DNA of 64,000 bases from Pseudomonadota bacterium (GTDB lineage Bacteria > Pseudomonadota > Gammaproteobacteria > Steroidobacterales > Steroidobacteraceae), in assembly GCA_023428645.1 (NCBI GenBank), contig JAEYXD010000010.1, forward strand, positions 1 to 64,000, in the 5' to 3' direction. The stretch's first letter is position 1, and each line of letters starts with the position of its first letter. The position numbers and the translations under genes were made by a program. A model generated the notes under the pieces. It ran no database searches, had not been told where the DNA came from, and saw nothing but the letters and a program-made list of their open reading frames with translations. Below are positions 17,409 to 26,111 of the stretch, in pieces.

Positions 17409-20075
17409 TCAGTACTTGAAGCGCAGGTTGAGATAGTACTGGCGTCCGTTGCTATAGAACGCGGTGGGTATATTCGCGTCCTGATAGTAGGTCAGGGACG
17501 GATCGTTGAGGTTCAATGCATCCAGGCTGATGCTCATCCACTGCGTCGGCTTGTAGCTGAGCGCGACCGACAGGGTGCCGAAATCATCCTGGTAGTACGG
17601 ATTGGCGCCCGACAAGCCGATGAGGAACGAGGAGCGATGCGTGTAGCTCACGCGCGCCCCGAACATCTGGTTCTCGAAGTAGACGCCGGCGTTATAGGTG
17701 TCCTTCGAAGTGCCTACCAGGTTGTTGCTGCCGTCGGCCCAGGTGTGCGCGGTCTTGCCATCCGCGTACGTGTAGTTGACGTTGAAACCGAACCACTCGC
17801 CGATGGGCTGCTCGTATACGAGCTCGAGGCCGGTCACCTGGCCGTTGGAGTTGACCGGTACCGAGACGGTGTACGCCTCGAGCTGATTGCTCAGCTCGCT
17901 GTAGAGCATCCGCGTTTCCGTACCGAAGGCGACGTAGTCCTTCAAATCCATCGCGAAGGCACCGGCGGACAACAGACCCCGCGGCATGAAATACCACTCG
18001 AGGTTGCCGTCGAAATTCGTCGACAGCACCGGCTTCAGATTCGGATTGCCGCCGCCGCCGGTCTTGTTCAAGTCCGAGCCGAAGCTCGAGGCGCCCAACG
18101 CCGAATAATCCGGCAGCGTCATCGTCTGGGCGGCGGCGAAGCGGAACACCACGTCGTTGCCCATGTTGAACTTCAGGTTCGCGCTGGGCAGTACCTTGGT
18201 GTGCTTGTTGCTGGTGTTCTGATGGATCCAATGACCGAAGAGACTGCTCACGTCCGCATTCGCGGCCGAGGCAACCGCCTGGTAGGAATTGATGTCCTGG
18301 TCGATGTTGACGTATCGCAGGCCGAAGTTGCCGCTCCATTCGCTGCCGGAGACGTTCGCCTGTACGTAGGCAGCAAGGTTTTTCTCAGCCACCTTCCATT
18401 CGCCGCCGTAGTTGTGGCGACCGGTCGGGCCGTCGTTGTTCGACAGCCAGGTGGAGTTGCCGATGATCGCCTCCTTCAGCGCGGCCGGCGTGAAGTACCA
18501 CAAGTCCCGCGGGAAGCTGCCGCCGATGGCGCTGCCGAAATCGCTCGGGTACCGGCGGGTTGCTCCATTTCGCAAAGCGGACCAGATGTTGCCGGGGCTC
18601 GCGCCTTCCGGCGACTGGGTTTCACGCTCGTGATCGGCATAGCGAGCACCGAAGTCGATCGACGTCAACGCGCCCAGCGTAAGGTCCTGGGTGAAATCCA
18701 CGTTGACCCAGTCTTCCTGATCGGTGGCGATGACTTGCTGATTGCCCCAGGTGCCGAAGCCGGTCACGCCGGCGGGAGAGTTATCGCCGCCCACGCGCCA
18801 ATCGATCGGCGAGCTGATGCCATGACTGGTCCAGCTCGCGCCGCCGCCGCTCGCCAGATTCACTTCCGCGATGAACTGGCGATCCGTCGAGCCTTCGCCT
18901 TCGGTGGTGCCCAACTGAACCTTCGAGCGCAGGGCGTCGTTGATCCGCCAATCGGCATCGAAGGTGATGTAGTGGGTCTTGGCCGTGGCTTCGCGATAGA
19001 TCATGTCGTACACGGCATAGTCGGTGCCGGGTCGGCCGGCATACGTCGCTTTGACCAGTACCCCGTTCTCGACGACGTAACCCGGCTGCGGCGCCTGGCT
19101 GCGGGCAAAGTTGCCACCCCACAGCATGAAATTGCGGTTGTAGTTGTTGGCTTCCATATCCGACAGGAAGCCGCTCATCCCAAGCGTCAGGGTGTCGACC
19201 GGCCGGTACTGCACCTGCAAGAGACCGCCCTTGCGATCGCGCACTTGCTCGAACAGCGTCGAGCCGACGAGGCCGGGAACGTACACGCCCACCAAGTCCG
19301 GATTCGTGGCGGCGACGGCATCGTCGGCCGCGATTCTGAAGAAGCCGCCCGGCACTTCCTGCGCTTCACGTCGCAGTGAGCGCTCTTGCTTGAACGCCTG
19401 CAGCAACACGCCGAACGTGCCGCTGTCGTTCTTGAAATTGAACAGACCCGAGAGTTGCGGATCGTTGGCATCAGCCTGATCGGAGTACACACCGCCCAAG
19501 GAGATTTCCGTCGTGAGCTGCTCCGCGAACTGCAGCGGCTTGCGGGTGACGATGTTGACCGTGCCGGTGGTGCCGCCCTCCTGCAATCGCGCGTGGGAAG
19601 ATTTGTTGACCTCCACCGAGCTCACGAGCTCGGAAGGCAGCAGGGTGTAGCTGACGCTGCGTCCGACGTTGTTGCCCTGACTCAGCACGAACCAGTCGGC
19701 CGAACCGACGCTGTGGCCGTCGATGAGCGTCTGCGTCAGGCTGGGGCTGGTGCCGCGCAGGCTCACGCGATCCGCTTCATCGAAGCCGCCTTCATCGGCG
19801 CTGGATGAGCTGATGTTCACGCCGGGCAGACCGCGCAGGGCGTCAGCGACGTTATGCGCCGGCAGCTTGCCGACTTCCTCGGCGGTCACGACCTCCAAGC
19901 GCGAATCGGCATCGCGTTTGACTTCGAGCGATTGCTCGATGCTCGCGCGGATGCCGGTAACGACGATTTCCTCGATATCCCCAGCCGCGCTCGTCTGTGC
20001 GGCCGCGGGCGCAACGTACCCGGCGAGAGCCAACGTCACTGCGGCCCCGATAAGCGTGGATCGTCTCGTGCTCAT
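17409..20075 (-). CDS. TonB-dependent receptor, N-acetylglucosamine/chitooligosaccharide type
   Basis: This 888-residue outer-membrane receptor has AGAGGGG directly before its ATG. Residues 1-26 are a signal peptide. A TonB box-like segment (IEEIVVTGIRASIEQSLEVK) follows, then the plug (LPGVNIS ... RVSLRGTSPSLTQTLIDG ... GTTGTVNIVTRKPL). A beta-barrel ends in the typical aromatic C-terminus (YYLNLRFKY). The IRASIEQSLEVKR start is common in xanthomonad receptors for sugars. Its place at the head of the nag operon argues for uptake of GlcNAc oligomers across the outer membrane. It is controlled from the promoter/operator at 20112-20155. Confidence 0.9.
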   Translation of the reverse strand: MSTRRSTLIGAAVTLALAGYVAPAAAQTSAAGDIEEIVVTGIRASIEQSLEVKRDADSRLEVVTAEEVGKLPAHNVADALRGLPGVNISSSSADEGGFDEADRVSLRGTSPSLTQTLIDGHSVGSADWFVLSQGNNVGRSVSYTLLPSELVSSVEVNKSSHARLQEGGTTGTVNIVTRKPLQFAEQLTTEISLGGVYSDQADANDPQLSGLFNFKNDSGTFGVLLQAFKQERSLRREAQEVPGGFFRIAADDAVAATNPDLVGVYVPGLVGSTLFEQVRDRKGGLLQVQYRPVDTLTLGMSGFLSDMEANNYNRNFMLWGGNFARSQAPQPGYVVENGVLVKATYAGRPGTDYAVYDMIYREATAKTHYITFDADWRINDALRSKVQLGTTEGEGSTDRQFIAEVNLASGGGASWTSHGISSPIDWRVGGDNSPAGVTGFGTWGNQQVIATDQEDWVNVDFTQDLTLGALTSIDFGARYADHERETQSPEGASPGNIWSALRNGATRRYPSDFGSAIGGSFPRDLWYFTPAALKEAIIGNSTWLSNNDGPTGRHNYGGEWKVAEKNLAAYVQANVSGSEWSGNFGLRYVNIDQDINSYQAVASAANADVSSLFGHWIHQNTSNKHTKVLPSANLKFNMGNDVVFRFAAAQTMTLPDYSALGASSFGSDLNKTGGGGNPNLKPVLSTNFDGNLEWYFMPRGLLSAGAFAMDLKDYVAFGTETRMLYSELSNQLEAYTVSVPVNSNGQVTGLELVYEQPIGEWFGFNVNYTYADGKTAHTWADGSNNLVGTSKDTYNAGVYFENQMFGARVSYTHRSSFLIGLSGANPYYQDDFGTLSVALSYKPTQWMSISLDALNLNDPSLTYYQDANIPTAFYSNGRQYYLNLRFKY

Positions 20076-20111
20076 AGCCCCTCTCCCTTTTCTGTTGTCA
20101 CGATCGTGAGG

Positions 20112-20155
20112 ACCAATTGGTATCCACTATAGTACCACTTAGCCGCAAATGCCAA
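20112..20155 (-). promoter_or_regulatory. promoter and overlapping operator for the nag receptor operon
   Basis: Leftward -35 TTGGCA (complement of 20150-20155) and -10 TATAGT (complement of 20126-20131) are separated by 18 bases. An inverted repeat TGGTA-N10-TACCA (20118-20137) covers the -10, next to the palindrome ACCAATTGGT (20112-20121). TGGTAT half-sites are those used by HutC/NagR-type GntR regulators, so the product of 20304-21047 is the likely repressor. Confidence 0.55.
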
Positions 20156-20243
20156 GCCCACTGCAAAACCAATCTGTTGATGGATCTACAATGGTTGTAC
20201 AAACAACGATTTACGGCAGACACACCTGAACCACGGCCCTCAA

Positions 20244-20262
20244 CTGGTATTGCATTGGTAAT
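20244..20262 (+). promoter_or_regulatory. paired TGGTA half-sites before the gntR-nagB-nagA operon
   Basis: TGGTA occurs at 20245-20249 and again at 20256-20260, 11 bases or one helical turn apart, 42 bases before the regulator's start. The same half-site forms the operator on the divergent side (20118-20137), suggesting autoregulation. Confidence 0.45.
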
Positions 20263-20303
20263 GTTTGAATGGCATCTTTGCAGCACGGAAAGAGGAGATC
20301 GAT

Positions 20304-21047
20304 TTGGCCGCCACCCTGAAAGAGCTGCCCCCGCTCGACGAATCGAGCGCCCAGCCGCTGTACCAGCAGCTGCAGCGCTCGCTGCGCGATGCGATCGAAA
20401 ATCGCGTGATCGCGCCCGATGACGCCCTGCCGCCCGAGCGCGACCTCGCCGAGCAGCTCAAGGTGTCGCGCATCACCGTGCGCAAGGCGATCGACGGCCT
20501 CGTCGAAGAAGGTTTGCTGATCCGGCGCCAAGGCTCGGGCACGTTCGTGAGCACGCGCGTCGAGAAAAACTTCGCGAAGCTGACCTCATTCTCCGAGGAC
20601 ATGCGCGCCCGTGGCCGCGTGCCGCGCAGCGTGTGGCTCAACAAGGCTTCGGGCAGTGTCACGCCGGAGGAGGCGATGACGCTGCGCTCGAGCCCAGGCA
20701 CCCCCGTCTTTCGCTTTCACCGTATCCGCTACGCCGACGATGCGCCGATGTCGATCGAGTACGCGACCGTGCTCGCCGCCTCCCTGCCCTCGCTCGAAAG
20801 CGTCGAGACCTCGCTGTATGAAGCGCTGGAGCGCAACGGCAACCGCCCCGTGCGCGCGCTGCAGCGCCTGCGCGCGGTGCTGCTCACGGCCGAGCAGGCG
20901 AAGCTGCTCAAGACGCACGAGAAGGCCGCGGGGCTGCTGGTCGAGCGCATCGGCTTTCTGAAGGACGACAGCGCGATCGAGTTCTCGCAGTCGTACTACC
21001 GCGGCGACATCTACGACTTCGTGGCCGAGCTCACCGCCTCATCATGA
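20304..21047 (+). CDS. GntR/HutC-family regulator of GlcNAc use
   Basis: I take TTG 20304 as the start, because AGAGGAG ends six bases before it. An in-frame ATG at 20265 would add 13 residues but has no ribosome site. The 247-residue product has an N-terminal GntR winged helix (~16-90: PLYQQLQRSLRDAIENRVI, LPPERDLAEQLKVSRITVRK) and a C-terminal UTRA effector domain (~95-245) of the type that binds sugar phosphates. In relatives (NagR/YvoA/NagQ), GlcNAc-6-P or GlcN-6-P relieves repression. The stop overlaps the next start (ATGA). Confidence 0.9.
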   Translation: MAATLKELPPLDESSAQPLYQQLQRSLRDAIENRVIAPDDALPPERDLAEQLKVSRITVRKAIDGLVEEGLLIRRQGSGTFVSTRVEKNFAKLTSFSEDMRARGRVPRSVWLNKASGSVTPEEAMTLRSSPGTPVFRFHRIRYADDAPMSIEYATVLAASLPSLESVETSLYEALERNGNRPVRALQRLRAVLLTAEQAKLLKTHEKAAGLLVERIGFLKDDSAIEFSQSYYRGDIYDFVAELTASS

Positions 21048-22069
21048 GCCCGCTCACCGCGATGTACCGCGAGTCCGCACAAGCGCCGGAAGTCGTCGCG
21101 CGCCAGCTCGCCGAGAACGCCATCAGCGCCGTGCGCATCGGCGGGCTGTTGCGTCAGTTGAACCCGCGCGTCGTCATCACGTGCGCGCGCGGCAGCTCCG
21201 ATCACGCGGCGACGTACGCGAAGTATTTGATCGAGACGTATACGAAGACGATCACGTCCTCGGCCGCACCCTCCGTCGCGTCCGTGTATGACGCGTCGCC
21301 CGACATGCGCGGCACGCTGTTCATCGCGATCTCGCAATCGGGCCGGAGCCCGGACCTGCTCGCCGCGGTTGCGGGTGCGCGCGAGCGCGGCGCGTACGTG
21401 CTCGCGCTGTGCAACTCCACGGACGCGCCGCTCGCGGCCGCGGCCGATGCGTTGCTGCCGTTGTGGGCCGGCCCCGAAGCGAGCGTCGCCGCGACGAAGA
21501 CGTTCATCGCCTCGCTCAGCGCGCTCGCGCAGTTGCTCGCAAGCTGGACGCAGTCGCGCGAGCTGGTGAATGCCGTGAGCCGCGCACCGGAGGAATTGGC
21601 GCGGGCATGGGCATGCGATTGGAGCGCGGCGGTGCCGCTGTTCGCGAGCGCGTCGAATCTGTTCGTGATCGGCCGCGGCTTTGGCCTGGGTGTCGCGCAG
21701 GAAGCCGCGCTCAAGCTCAAGGAAACTTGCGCGATCCATGCGGAGGCGTTCAGCGCCGCCGAGGTCAAGCACGGGCCGATGACGCTCGTGCGCGAAGGCT
21801 TCCCGGTGTTGATGCTTTCGCAAAGTGACGAGACGCGTGCGGGCCTGCAGAGCCTCGCCGAGGAGTTCGCGGGCCGTCGCGCTCGCGTCGCCACGGCGGG
21901 CTTTGCCATTCCCGAGGGACTCGCGCTGCCGGCAATTGCCGCGCACCCGGTGATCGAGCCGCTGCTGCTGATCCAAAGCTTCTACGCACTCGCGAACGCG
22001 GTCGCGCTCGCGCGCGGCCTGAATCCGGACGCGCCGCCGCATCTCAACAAAGTCACGGAAACCGTCTGA
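21044..22069 (+). CDS. glucosamine-6-phosphate deaminase, NagB-II (SIS-domain) type
   Basis: The 341-residue product is a double SIS-domain protein: ITCARGSSDHAATYAKYL and FIAISQSGRSPD in the first domain, GRGFGLGVAQEAALKLKETC and AEVKHGPM in the second. It corresponds to the isomerase half of GlmS without the glutaminase domain, the hallmark of NagB-II deaminases that convert GlcN-6-P to fructose-6-P plus ammonia. It overlaps gntR by four bases and nagA by one, so the three genes are translationally coupled. No classical NagB is present in the window. Confidence 0.88.
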   Translation: MSPLTAMYRESAQAPEVVARQLAENAISAVRIGGLLRQLNPRVVITCARGSSDHAATYAKYLIETYTKTITSSAAPSVASVYDASPDMRGTLFIAISQSGRSPDLLAAVAGARERGAYVLALCNSTDAPLAAAADALLPLWAGPEASVAATKTFIASLSALAQLLASWTQSRELVNAVSRAPEELARAWACDWSAAVPLFASASNLFVIGRGFGLGVAQEAALKLKETCAIHAEAFSAAEVKHGPMTLVREGFPVLMLSQSDETRAGLQSLAEEFAGRRARVATAGFAIPEGLALPAIAAHPVIEPLLLIQSFYALANAVALARGLNPDAPPHLNKVTETV

Positions 22070-23205
22070 TGCAAACCGCGCTCGTCAACGGCCGTGTGCT
22101 GCTCGAAGGCGGCTTCGCGCAGGATCGCGCGGTGGTGATCGAAGGCTCCCGAATCGCGGCCGTCACGAACCGCGCTGACGTTCCCGCCTCCGCGCGCAAG
22201 GTCGATCTGCACGGCGCGCTACTGCTGCCCGGATTCGTCGACGTGCAAGTGAACGGCGGCGGCGGCGTGTTGTTCAACGACGCTTCCAGTATCGACGACG
22301 TGCGCAGGCTCGCCGCCGCGCATCGGGCGTTTGGCACGACCGGCCTGCTGCCCACGCTGATCAGCGACGATCTCGATGTCATCGCGGCGGCGCTGCAGCT
22401 GATCGCGCAAGCGATCGACGCAAACGTGCCGGGCATTCTCGGCATCCACGTCGAAGGACCGTTCCTGAGCGCCGCGCGGCGCGGCGTGCACGACGCCTCG
22501 AAGTTCCGCGAACTCGACGAGCCTGCCTTCAAGCTGCTGACGTCCATGCAGCGCGGCAAGCTCCTGCTCACGCTCGCGCCCGAAACGACGACGCCGGACA
22601 TGATTCGCCGCCTGGCACGCGCGGGCGTCGTCATTTCCGCCGGGCATACGAATGCGCGCTATGGACAGATCCGCGCGGCGATCGATGCGGGCTTGCGCGG
22701 CTTCACGCACCTGTTCAACGCGATGTCACCGCTGACCGGGCGCGAGCCCGGCACCGTCGGCGCCGCGCTCGAAGACATGCACAGCTGGTGCGGACTGATC
22801 GTCGACGGCCATCACGTGGATCCGGTGACGATGAAGCTCGCCCTGCGCTGCAAGCCGATCGATCGTTTCATGCTCGTGACCGACGCGATGCCCACGGTCG
22901 GCATGAGCGGCGAGCACTTCATGCTGCAGGGTCGCAGGATCACGGTACGCGACGGCATGTGCCTCGATGAGGCGGGCACGCTCGCGGGATCGAATCTGGA
23001 CATGGCGTCCGCCGTGAGAAACGCGGTGCGCATGCTTGATGTCGATCTGGTCACCGCGGTGCGAATGGCGAGCGAGTTCCCGGCCGCATTCCTCGGCCTC
23101 GAGCGTCATCTCGGCCGCATCGCGGCCGGCGCGCGCGCGAACTTCGTCGTCGCGGACGAGCAGATGAACGTCGGCGCCACGTGGATCGACGGACTCTCGA
23201 GCTGA
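22069..23205 (+). CDS. nagA: N-acetylglucosamine-6-phosphate deacetylase
   Basis: This 378-residue amidohydrolase-superfamily enzyme has PGFVDVQVNGGGG near residue 50, GIHVEGPFLS with His127, SAGHTNARY, HLFNAMSPL, and the catalytic-position Asp272 in VTDAMPTVG. It removes the acetyl group from GlcNAc-6-P made by NagE, giving GlcN-6-P for the upstream deaminase. Its ATG overlaps the previous stop (TGATG). Forty-seven bases separate it from the convergent MetF-like gene. Confidence 0.93.
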   Translation: MQTALVNGRVLLEGGFAQDRAVVIEGSRIAAVTNRADVPASARKVDLHGALLLPGFVDVQVNGGGGVLFNDASSIDDVRRLAAAHRAFGTTGLLPTLISDDLDVIAAALQLIAQAIDANVPGILGIHVEGPFLSAARRGVHDASKFRELDEPAFKLLTSMQRGKLLLTLAPETTTPDMIRRLARAGVVISAGHTNARYGQIRAAIDAGLRGFTHLFNAMSPLTGREPGTVGAALEDMHSWCGLIVDGHHVDPVTMKLALRCKPIDRFMLVTDAMPTVGMSGEHFMLQGRRITVRDGMCLDEAGTLAGSNLDMASAVRNAVRMLDVDLVTAVRMASEFPAAFLGLERHLGRIAAGARANFVVADEQMNVGATWIDGLSS

Positions 23206-23252
23206 ACCGCCGTCGGCGGCAGCCCGCGTCAACAAGGAATCGCGCCGAGCGC

Positions 23253-24200
23253 TCAGGGATGCACGCCCGCCGCGGCCAGAAACGCAGGCAGATGGTGCTC
23301 CCAGCCGAGCATCATCATGTGAATCCCCGCGCAATGCGGCTTGACGGCATCGATCGTGCGCGCGGCGATCGCGATGCTCGTGCGCAATTCGGCAGCCGCA
23401 TCGCCCGCCACGGCGTCCATCTCGGCGATCATGGAGTCCGGGACGCGAATGCCCGGAATGTTCTGATTCATCCAGCGGGCCATCTTCGCGGATTTCAGCG
23501 GGATGATACCCGCGAGCAGCGCGACGCCATCGAGCGGTGCGGCCTCCTTGAACAGCGCCAGCGCCGCGGGCTCATAGATCGCCTGCGTTTGCAGGAACTG
23601 CGCGCCGGCTGCGACCTTGCGGCGCGTGTTCTCGATCTCGGCCGCCTGATCGGCCGCGCCGGGGTTCGCCGTCGCGCCGAGATACAGCCGCGGCACGCCC
23701 GTGAGCGCTCCGCCCATCATGTCGTGCCCCTCGGTCAGCGCGCGCGCGGCCGCCAACATCTGCGTCGTCGTGAGATCGAAGACCGGTTTCGCCTCGGGAT
23801 GGTCGCCGTTCCGCGGCGCATCGCCGCTCATGAAGACGACGCTGCGCACGCCGAGCAGCGCCGCGCCGAGGATGTCCGATTGCAATGCGATGCGATTGCG
23901 GTCGCGCGCCGTGAACTGGACGATCGGCTCGTGCCCGCGCTCGATCATCAGCCGCGCGACCGACTTCGGCTCGATGGCCATGCGCGCGCGCGGTGATTCG
24001 GTCAGGTTGATGCCGTCGACGAGCCCGTGCAGCGCGTCGGCCTTCGCGAGCAGCTCGCTGATGTCGATGCCTTTCGGCGGCGTGAGCTCGGTCGTGACGA
24101 CGAAGCTGCCCGCGGCAATCTTGCCTGCAAGCGACAGGCTGTCGGCGCTCACGGCACTTGGACTCCTGTCCGGCGGCCGTTCTTGCGCTCCTGCGCTCAC
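23253..24200 (-). CDS. methylenetetrahydrofolate reductase (MetF)-family protein
   Basis: The protein has 315 residues from the GTG at 24200, which overlaps the previous gene's stop (GTGA). A second in-frame GTG at 24152 has the identical upstream AGGAG context because of a 48-base tandem duplication. The TIM-barrel core is recognisable: FVVTTELTPPKGIDISELL, GINLTESPRARM, VQFTARDRNR, GAQFLQTQAIYE, AGIIPLKSAKMARWMNQNIPGI. It resembles the short MetF2-type branch rather than E. coli MetF. It would interconvert methylene- and methyl-tetrahydrofolate. With folD and purU it forms a methyl-to-formate folate route. Confidence 0.82.
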   Translation of the reverse strand: MSAGAQERPPDRSPSAVSADSLSLAGKIAAGSFVVTTELTPPKGIDISELLAKADALHGLVDGINLTESPRARMAIEPKSVARLMIERGHEPIVQFTARDRNRIALQSDILGAALLGVRSVVFMSGDAPRNGDHPEAKPVFDLTTTQMLAAARALTEGHDMMGGALTGVPRLYLGATANPGAADQAAEIENTRRKVAAGAQFLQTQAIYEPAALALFKEAAPLDGVALLAGIIPLKSAKMARWMNQNIPGIRVPDSMIAEMDAVAGDAAAELRTSIAIAARTIDAVKPHCAGIHMMMLGWEHHLPAFLAAAGVHP

Positions 24201-24223
24201 GGCACTTGGACTCCTGTCCGGCG
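24145..24223. repeat. 48-base-period tandem duplication at a gene junction
   Basis: A 31-base sequence beginning GCGCTCACGGCACTTGGACT occurs at 24145-24175 and, identically, at 24193-24223. The copy nearer 24223 carries the end of the dehydrogenase (GTGCCGTGA, with stop and overlapping GTG). The second copy repeats the ribosome site and GTG start 16 codons further in, in frame. Confidence 0.9.
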
Positions 24224-25195
24224 CGGGTGGTTGCAGGGGTGCAAGGGCGCTTCGCCACGGAGCACGCGTACGACGTCTTCCGTGCAACGGCGACGCAGCT
24301 CTTCCAGCGACGCATCGGACGTGAACGCGATGTGCGGCGTGGCAATGACGTCGGGGCGACCGACGACGCCGAGCGGCGGCGACGGCTCGCCCTCGACGAC
24401 ATCGAGACCAGCGCCGCTCAGCTGACCCGCGTCGAGCGCGCGCACGAGCGCGTCGTTGTCGATGAGCCCACCGCGGCTCACATTGACGATCATCGGCTTG
24501 CGCCGGCACGCGGCGATGAAGGCGGCGTCGATCATGTGGCGGTTGTGCTCGGTGAGTGGGAGATGCAGCACGATTGCATCGGCCTCGCTCTGAATGTTCT
24601 CGACCGACGCGACGAGTACGCCCGGCGCGAGCTCATCGCCGATCACGTGTTCCGCGAGCAGCGACGGCGAATACGCCAGGACGCGTGCGCCGAAACCCCG
24701 CGCGAGCTTATGCGCGGTGACGCGCCCGATGCGGCCGTAGCCGATGATGCCGACCGTCATGTTGCGCGTACGAACGAGTCGCGCGGCGGCCGAATTCCAG
24801 TGGCCTTGCTTCGATTGGCGATCGAAGTCGTTCAAGCCGCGCCAGTGCGCGAGCAGCATCGCGATCGCGTGATCGGAGACTTCTTCGACACAGTAATCGG
24901 GAACGTTCGTGACCCAGGCGCCCCGCTCGGTCGCCGCCGCGATGGCGATGTTGTCGAGCCCGACGCCGAGGCGCGCGACGACGCGCAAGTCGGGCGGCGA
25001 CTGGATCGCTTGCGCGGAGACCGTCGCCCAGCAGCACATGATCGCGTGCGGGCGGTGCTCGGCGACGAATGCGTCGATCTCGGCGCGCGGCAGCGCCTCG
25101 ATCGGGCCGGCGATCAGCTCATGTCCGGCCTGTTCGCAAATAGCCTGCTCGATCGCGACATCAGGCCAGGGGTGATCGGTGATGAGGACTTTCAC
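24197..25195 (-). CDS. D-isomer-specific 2-hydroxyacid dehydrogenase (CtBP-like)
   Basis: The product is 332 residues from GTG 25195 (VKVLITDHPWPD), with no strong ribosome site. The NAD-binding fold has VGIIGYGRIGRVTAHKLARG. The catalytic Arg, Glu and His are present in NVSRGGLID, VVEGEPSPPLG and ATPHIAFTS. It reduces or oxidises 2-keto/2-hydroxy acids with NAD(P). Its exact substrate and role in a folate cluster are unclear. The stop overlaps the GTG of the MetF-like gene, and it lies 21 bases after folD. The last residues (TGVQVP) lie in the duplicated segment. Confidence 0.85.
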   Translation of the reverse strand: MKVLITDHPWPDVAIEQAICEQAGHELIAGPIEALPRAEIDAFVAEHRPHAIMCCWATVSAQAIQSPPDLRVVARLGVGLDNIAIAAATERGAWVTNVPDYCVEEVSDHAIAMLLAHWRGLNDFDRQSKQGHWNSAAARLVRTRNMTVGIIGYGRIGRVTAHKLARGFGARVLAYSPSLLAEHVIGDELAPGVLVASVENIQSEADAIVLHLPLTEHNRHMIDAAFIAACRRKPMIVNVSRGGLIDNDALVRALDAGQLSGAGLDVVEGEPSPPLGVVGRPDVIATPHIAFTSDASLEELRRRCTEDVVRVLRGEAPLHPCNHPRRTGVQVP

Positions 25196-25216
25196 GGCCG
25201 TGCACTGAGTTGGAAG

Positions 25217-26101
25217 TTACGCCCTGCGCTTGAATGGCGACGTCGTCGCCGACGCCGCCCGCTCCGCCGACAGAATCGTGTTGTGCAGAAGCATCGTCAC
25301 CGTCATCTGACCGACGCCTCCCGGCACCGGCGTGATGTACGACGCCTTCTCCTTCACGCCCTCGAAATCGACGTCGCCGACGATGCGCCCATCCGGCAGC
25401 CGGTTGTAACCCACATCGATGACGACGGCTCCCGTGCGCACGATCTGCGGCACGATCAGATTCGGCACGCCCGCCGCGACGACCAGAATGTCCGCGAGCA
25501 GCGTGAAATGACCGAGGTCGCGCGTCTTCTTGTGGCAGATGACGACCGTCGCATCCTGCTGCATCAGCATGAGCGCCGTCGGCTTGCCGACGATGTTGCT
25601 CGCGCCGACGACGACGACGTTCCGGCCTTCCACCGGGATGTTCTCGTGCTCGAGAATCTTCTGCACGCCGTATGGCGTGCATGGCGAGAACACGGTATTG
25701 CCCGTGACGAGCCCACCCATGTTGTAGAGGTGAAAGCCATCGACGTCTTTTTCGACGCTGATGCGCTCCAGCACGCTCGCCACGCGAATATGCGCCGGCA
25801 GCGGCAGCTGCACGAGAATCCCGTGCGTGCGCGGATCGTCGTTCAGCCGATCGATGTGCGCCAGCAGCTCAGCTTCCGTCGCCGACGCCGGCAGCTCGAT
25901 GAGCTCGGAGCGAATCCCGACTTCCTTGCACCCCGCGATCTTGTTGCGCACGTAGGAGCGCGACGCCGGGTTGTCACCGACCAGAATGACCGCAAGCCCC
26001 GGCGTGATGCCGTGCCGCTTCGCGAGCACGTCCACGCGCGCGTGATATTCCGCGCGCAGCTTCTGCGCGATCGCTTTGCCGTCGATGATTTTCGCTGTCA
26101 T
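25217..26101 (-). CDS. folD: bifunctional methylenetetrahydrofolate dehydrogenase / methenyltetrahydrofolate cyclohydrolase
   Basis: The protein has 294 residues. FolD hallmarks are all present: SRSYVRNKIAGCKEVGI with the catalytic Tyr and Lys, GILVQLPLP, VDGFH, NADP-binding VVVGASNIVGKP, and PVPGGVGQMT. It interconverts methylene-, methenyl- and 10-formyl-tetrahydrofolate in the cytoplasm. It lies 10 bases after purU and 21 bases before the hydroxyacid dehydrogenase, so it is part of the leftward operon. Confidence 0.95.
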   Translation of the reverse strand: MTAKIIDGKAIAQKLRAEYHARVDVLAKRHGITPGLAVILVGDNPASRSYVRNKIAGCKEVGIRSELIELPASATEAELLAHIDRLNDDPRTHGILVQLPLPAHIRVASVLERISVEKDVDGFHLYNMGGLVTGNTVFSPCTPYGVQKILEHENIPVEGRNVVVVGASNIVGKPTALMLMQQDATVVICHKKTRDLGHFTLLADILVVAAGVPNLIVPQIVRTGAVVIDVGYNRLPDGRIVGDVDFEGVKEKASYITPVPGGVGQMTVTMLLHNTILSAERAASATTSPFKRRA

Positions 26102-26111
26102 ACCGAGAGTG

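Noticed and set aside
17334..19379. 681-codon rightward open frame antisense to the nag receptor
   Set aside because: Shadow of a convincing TonB receptor. Its composition (Val/Arg/Gly/His) matches no family.
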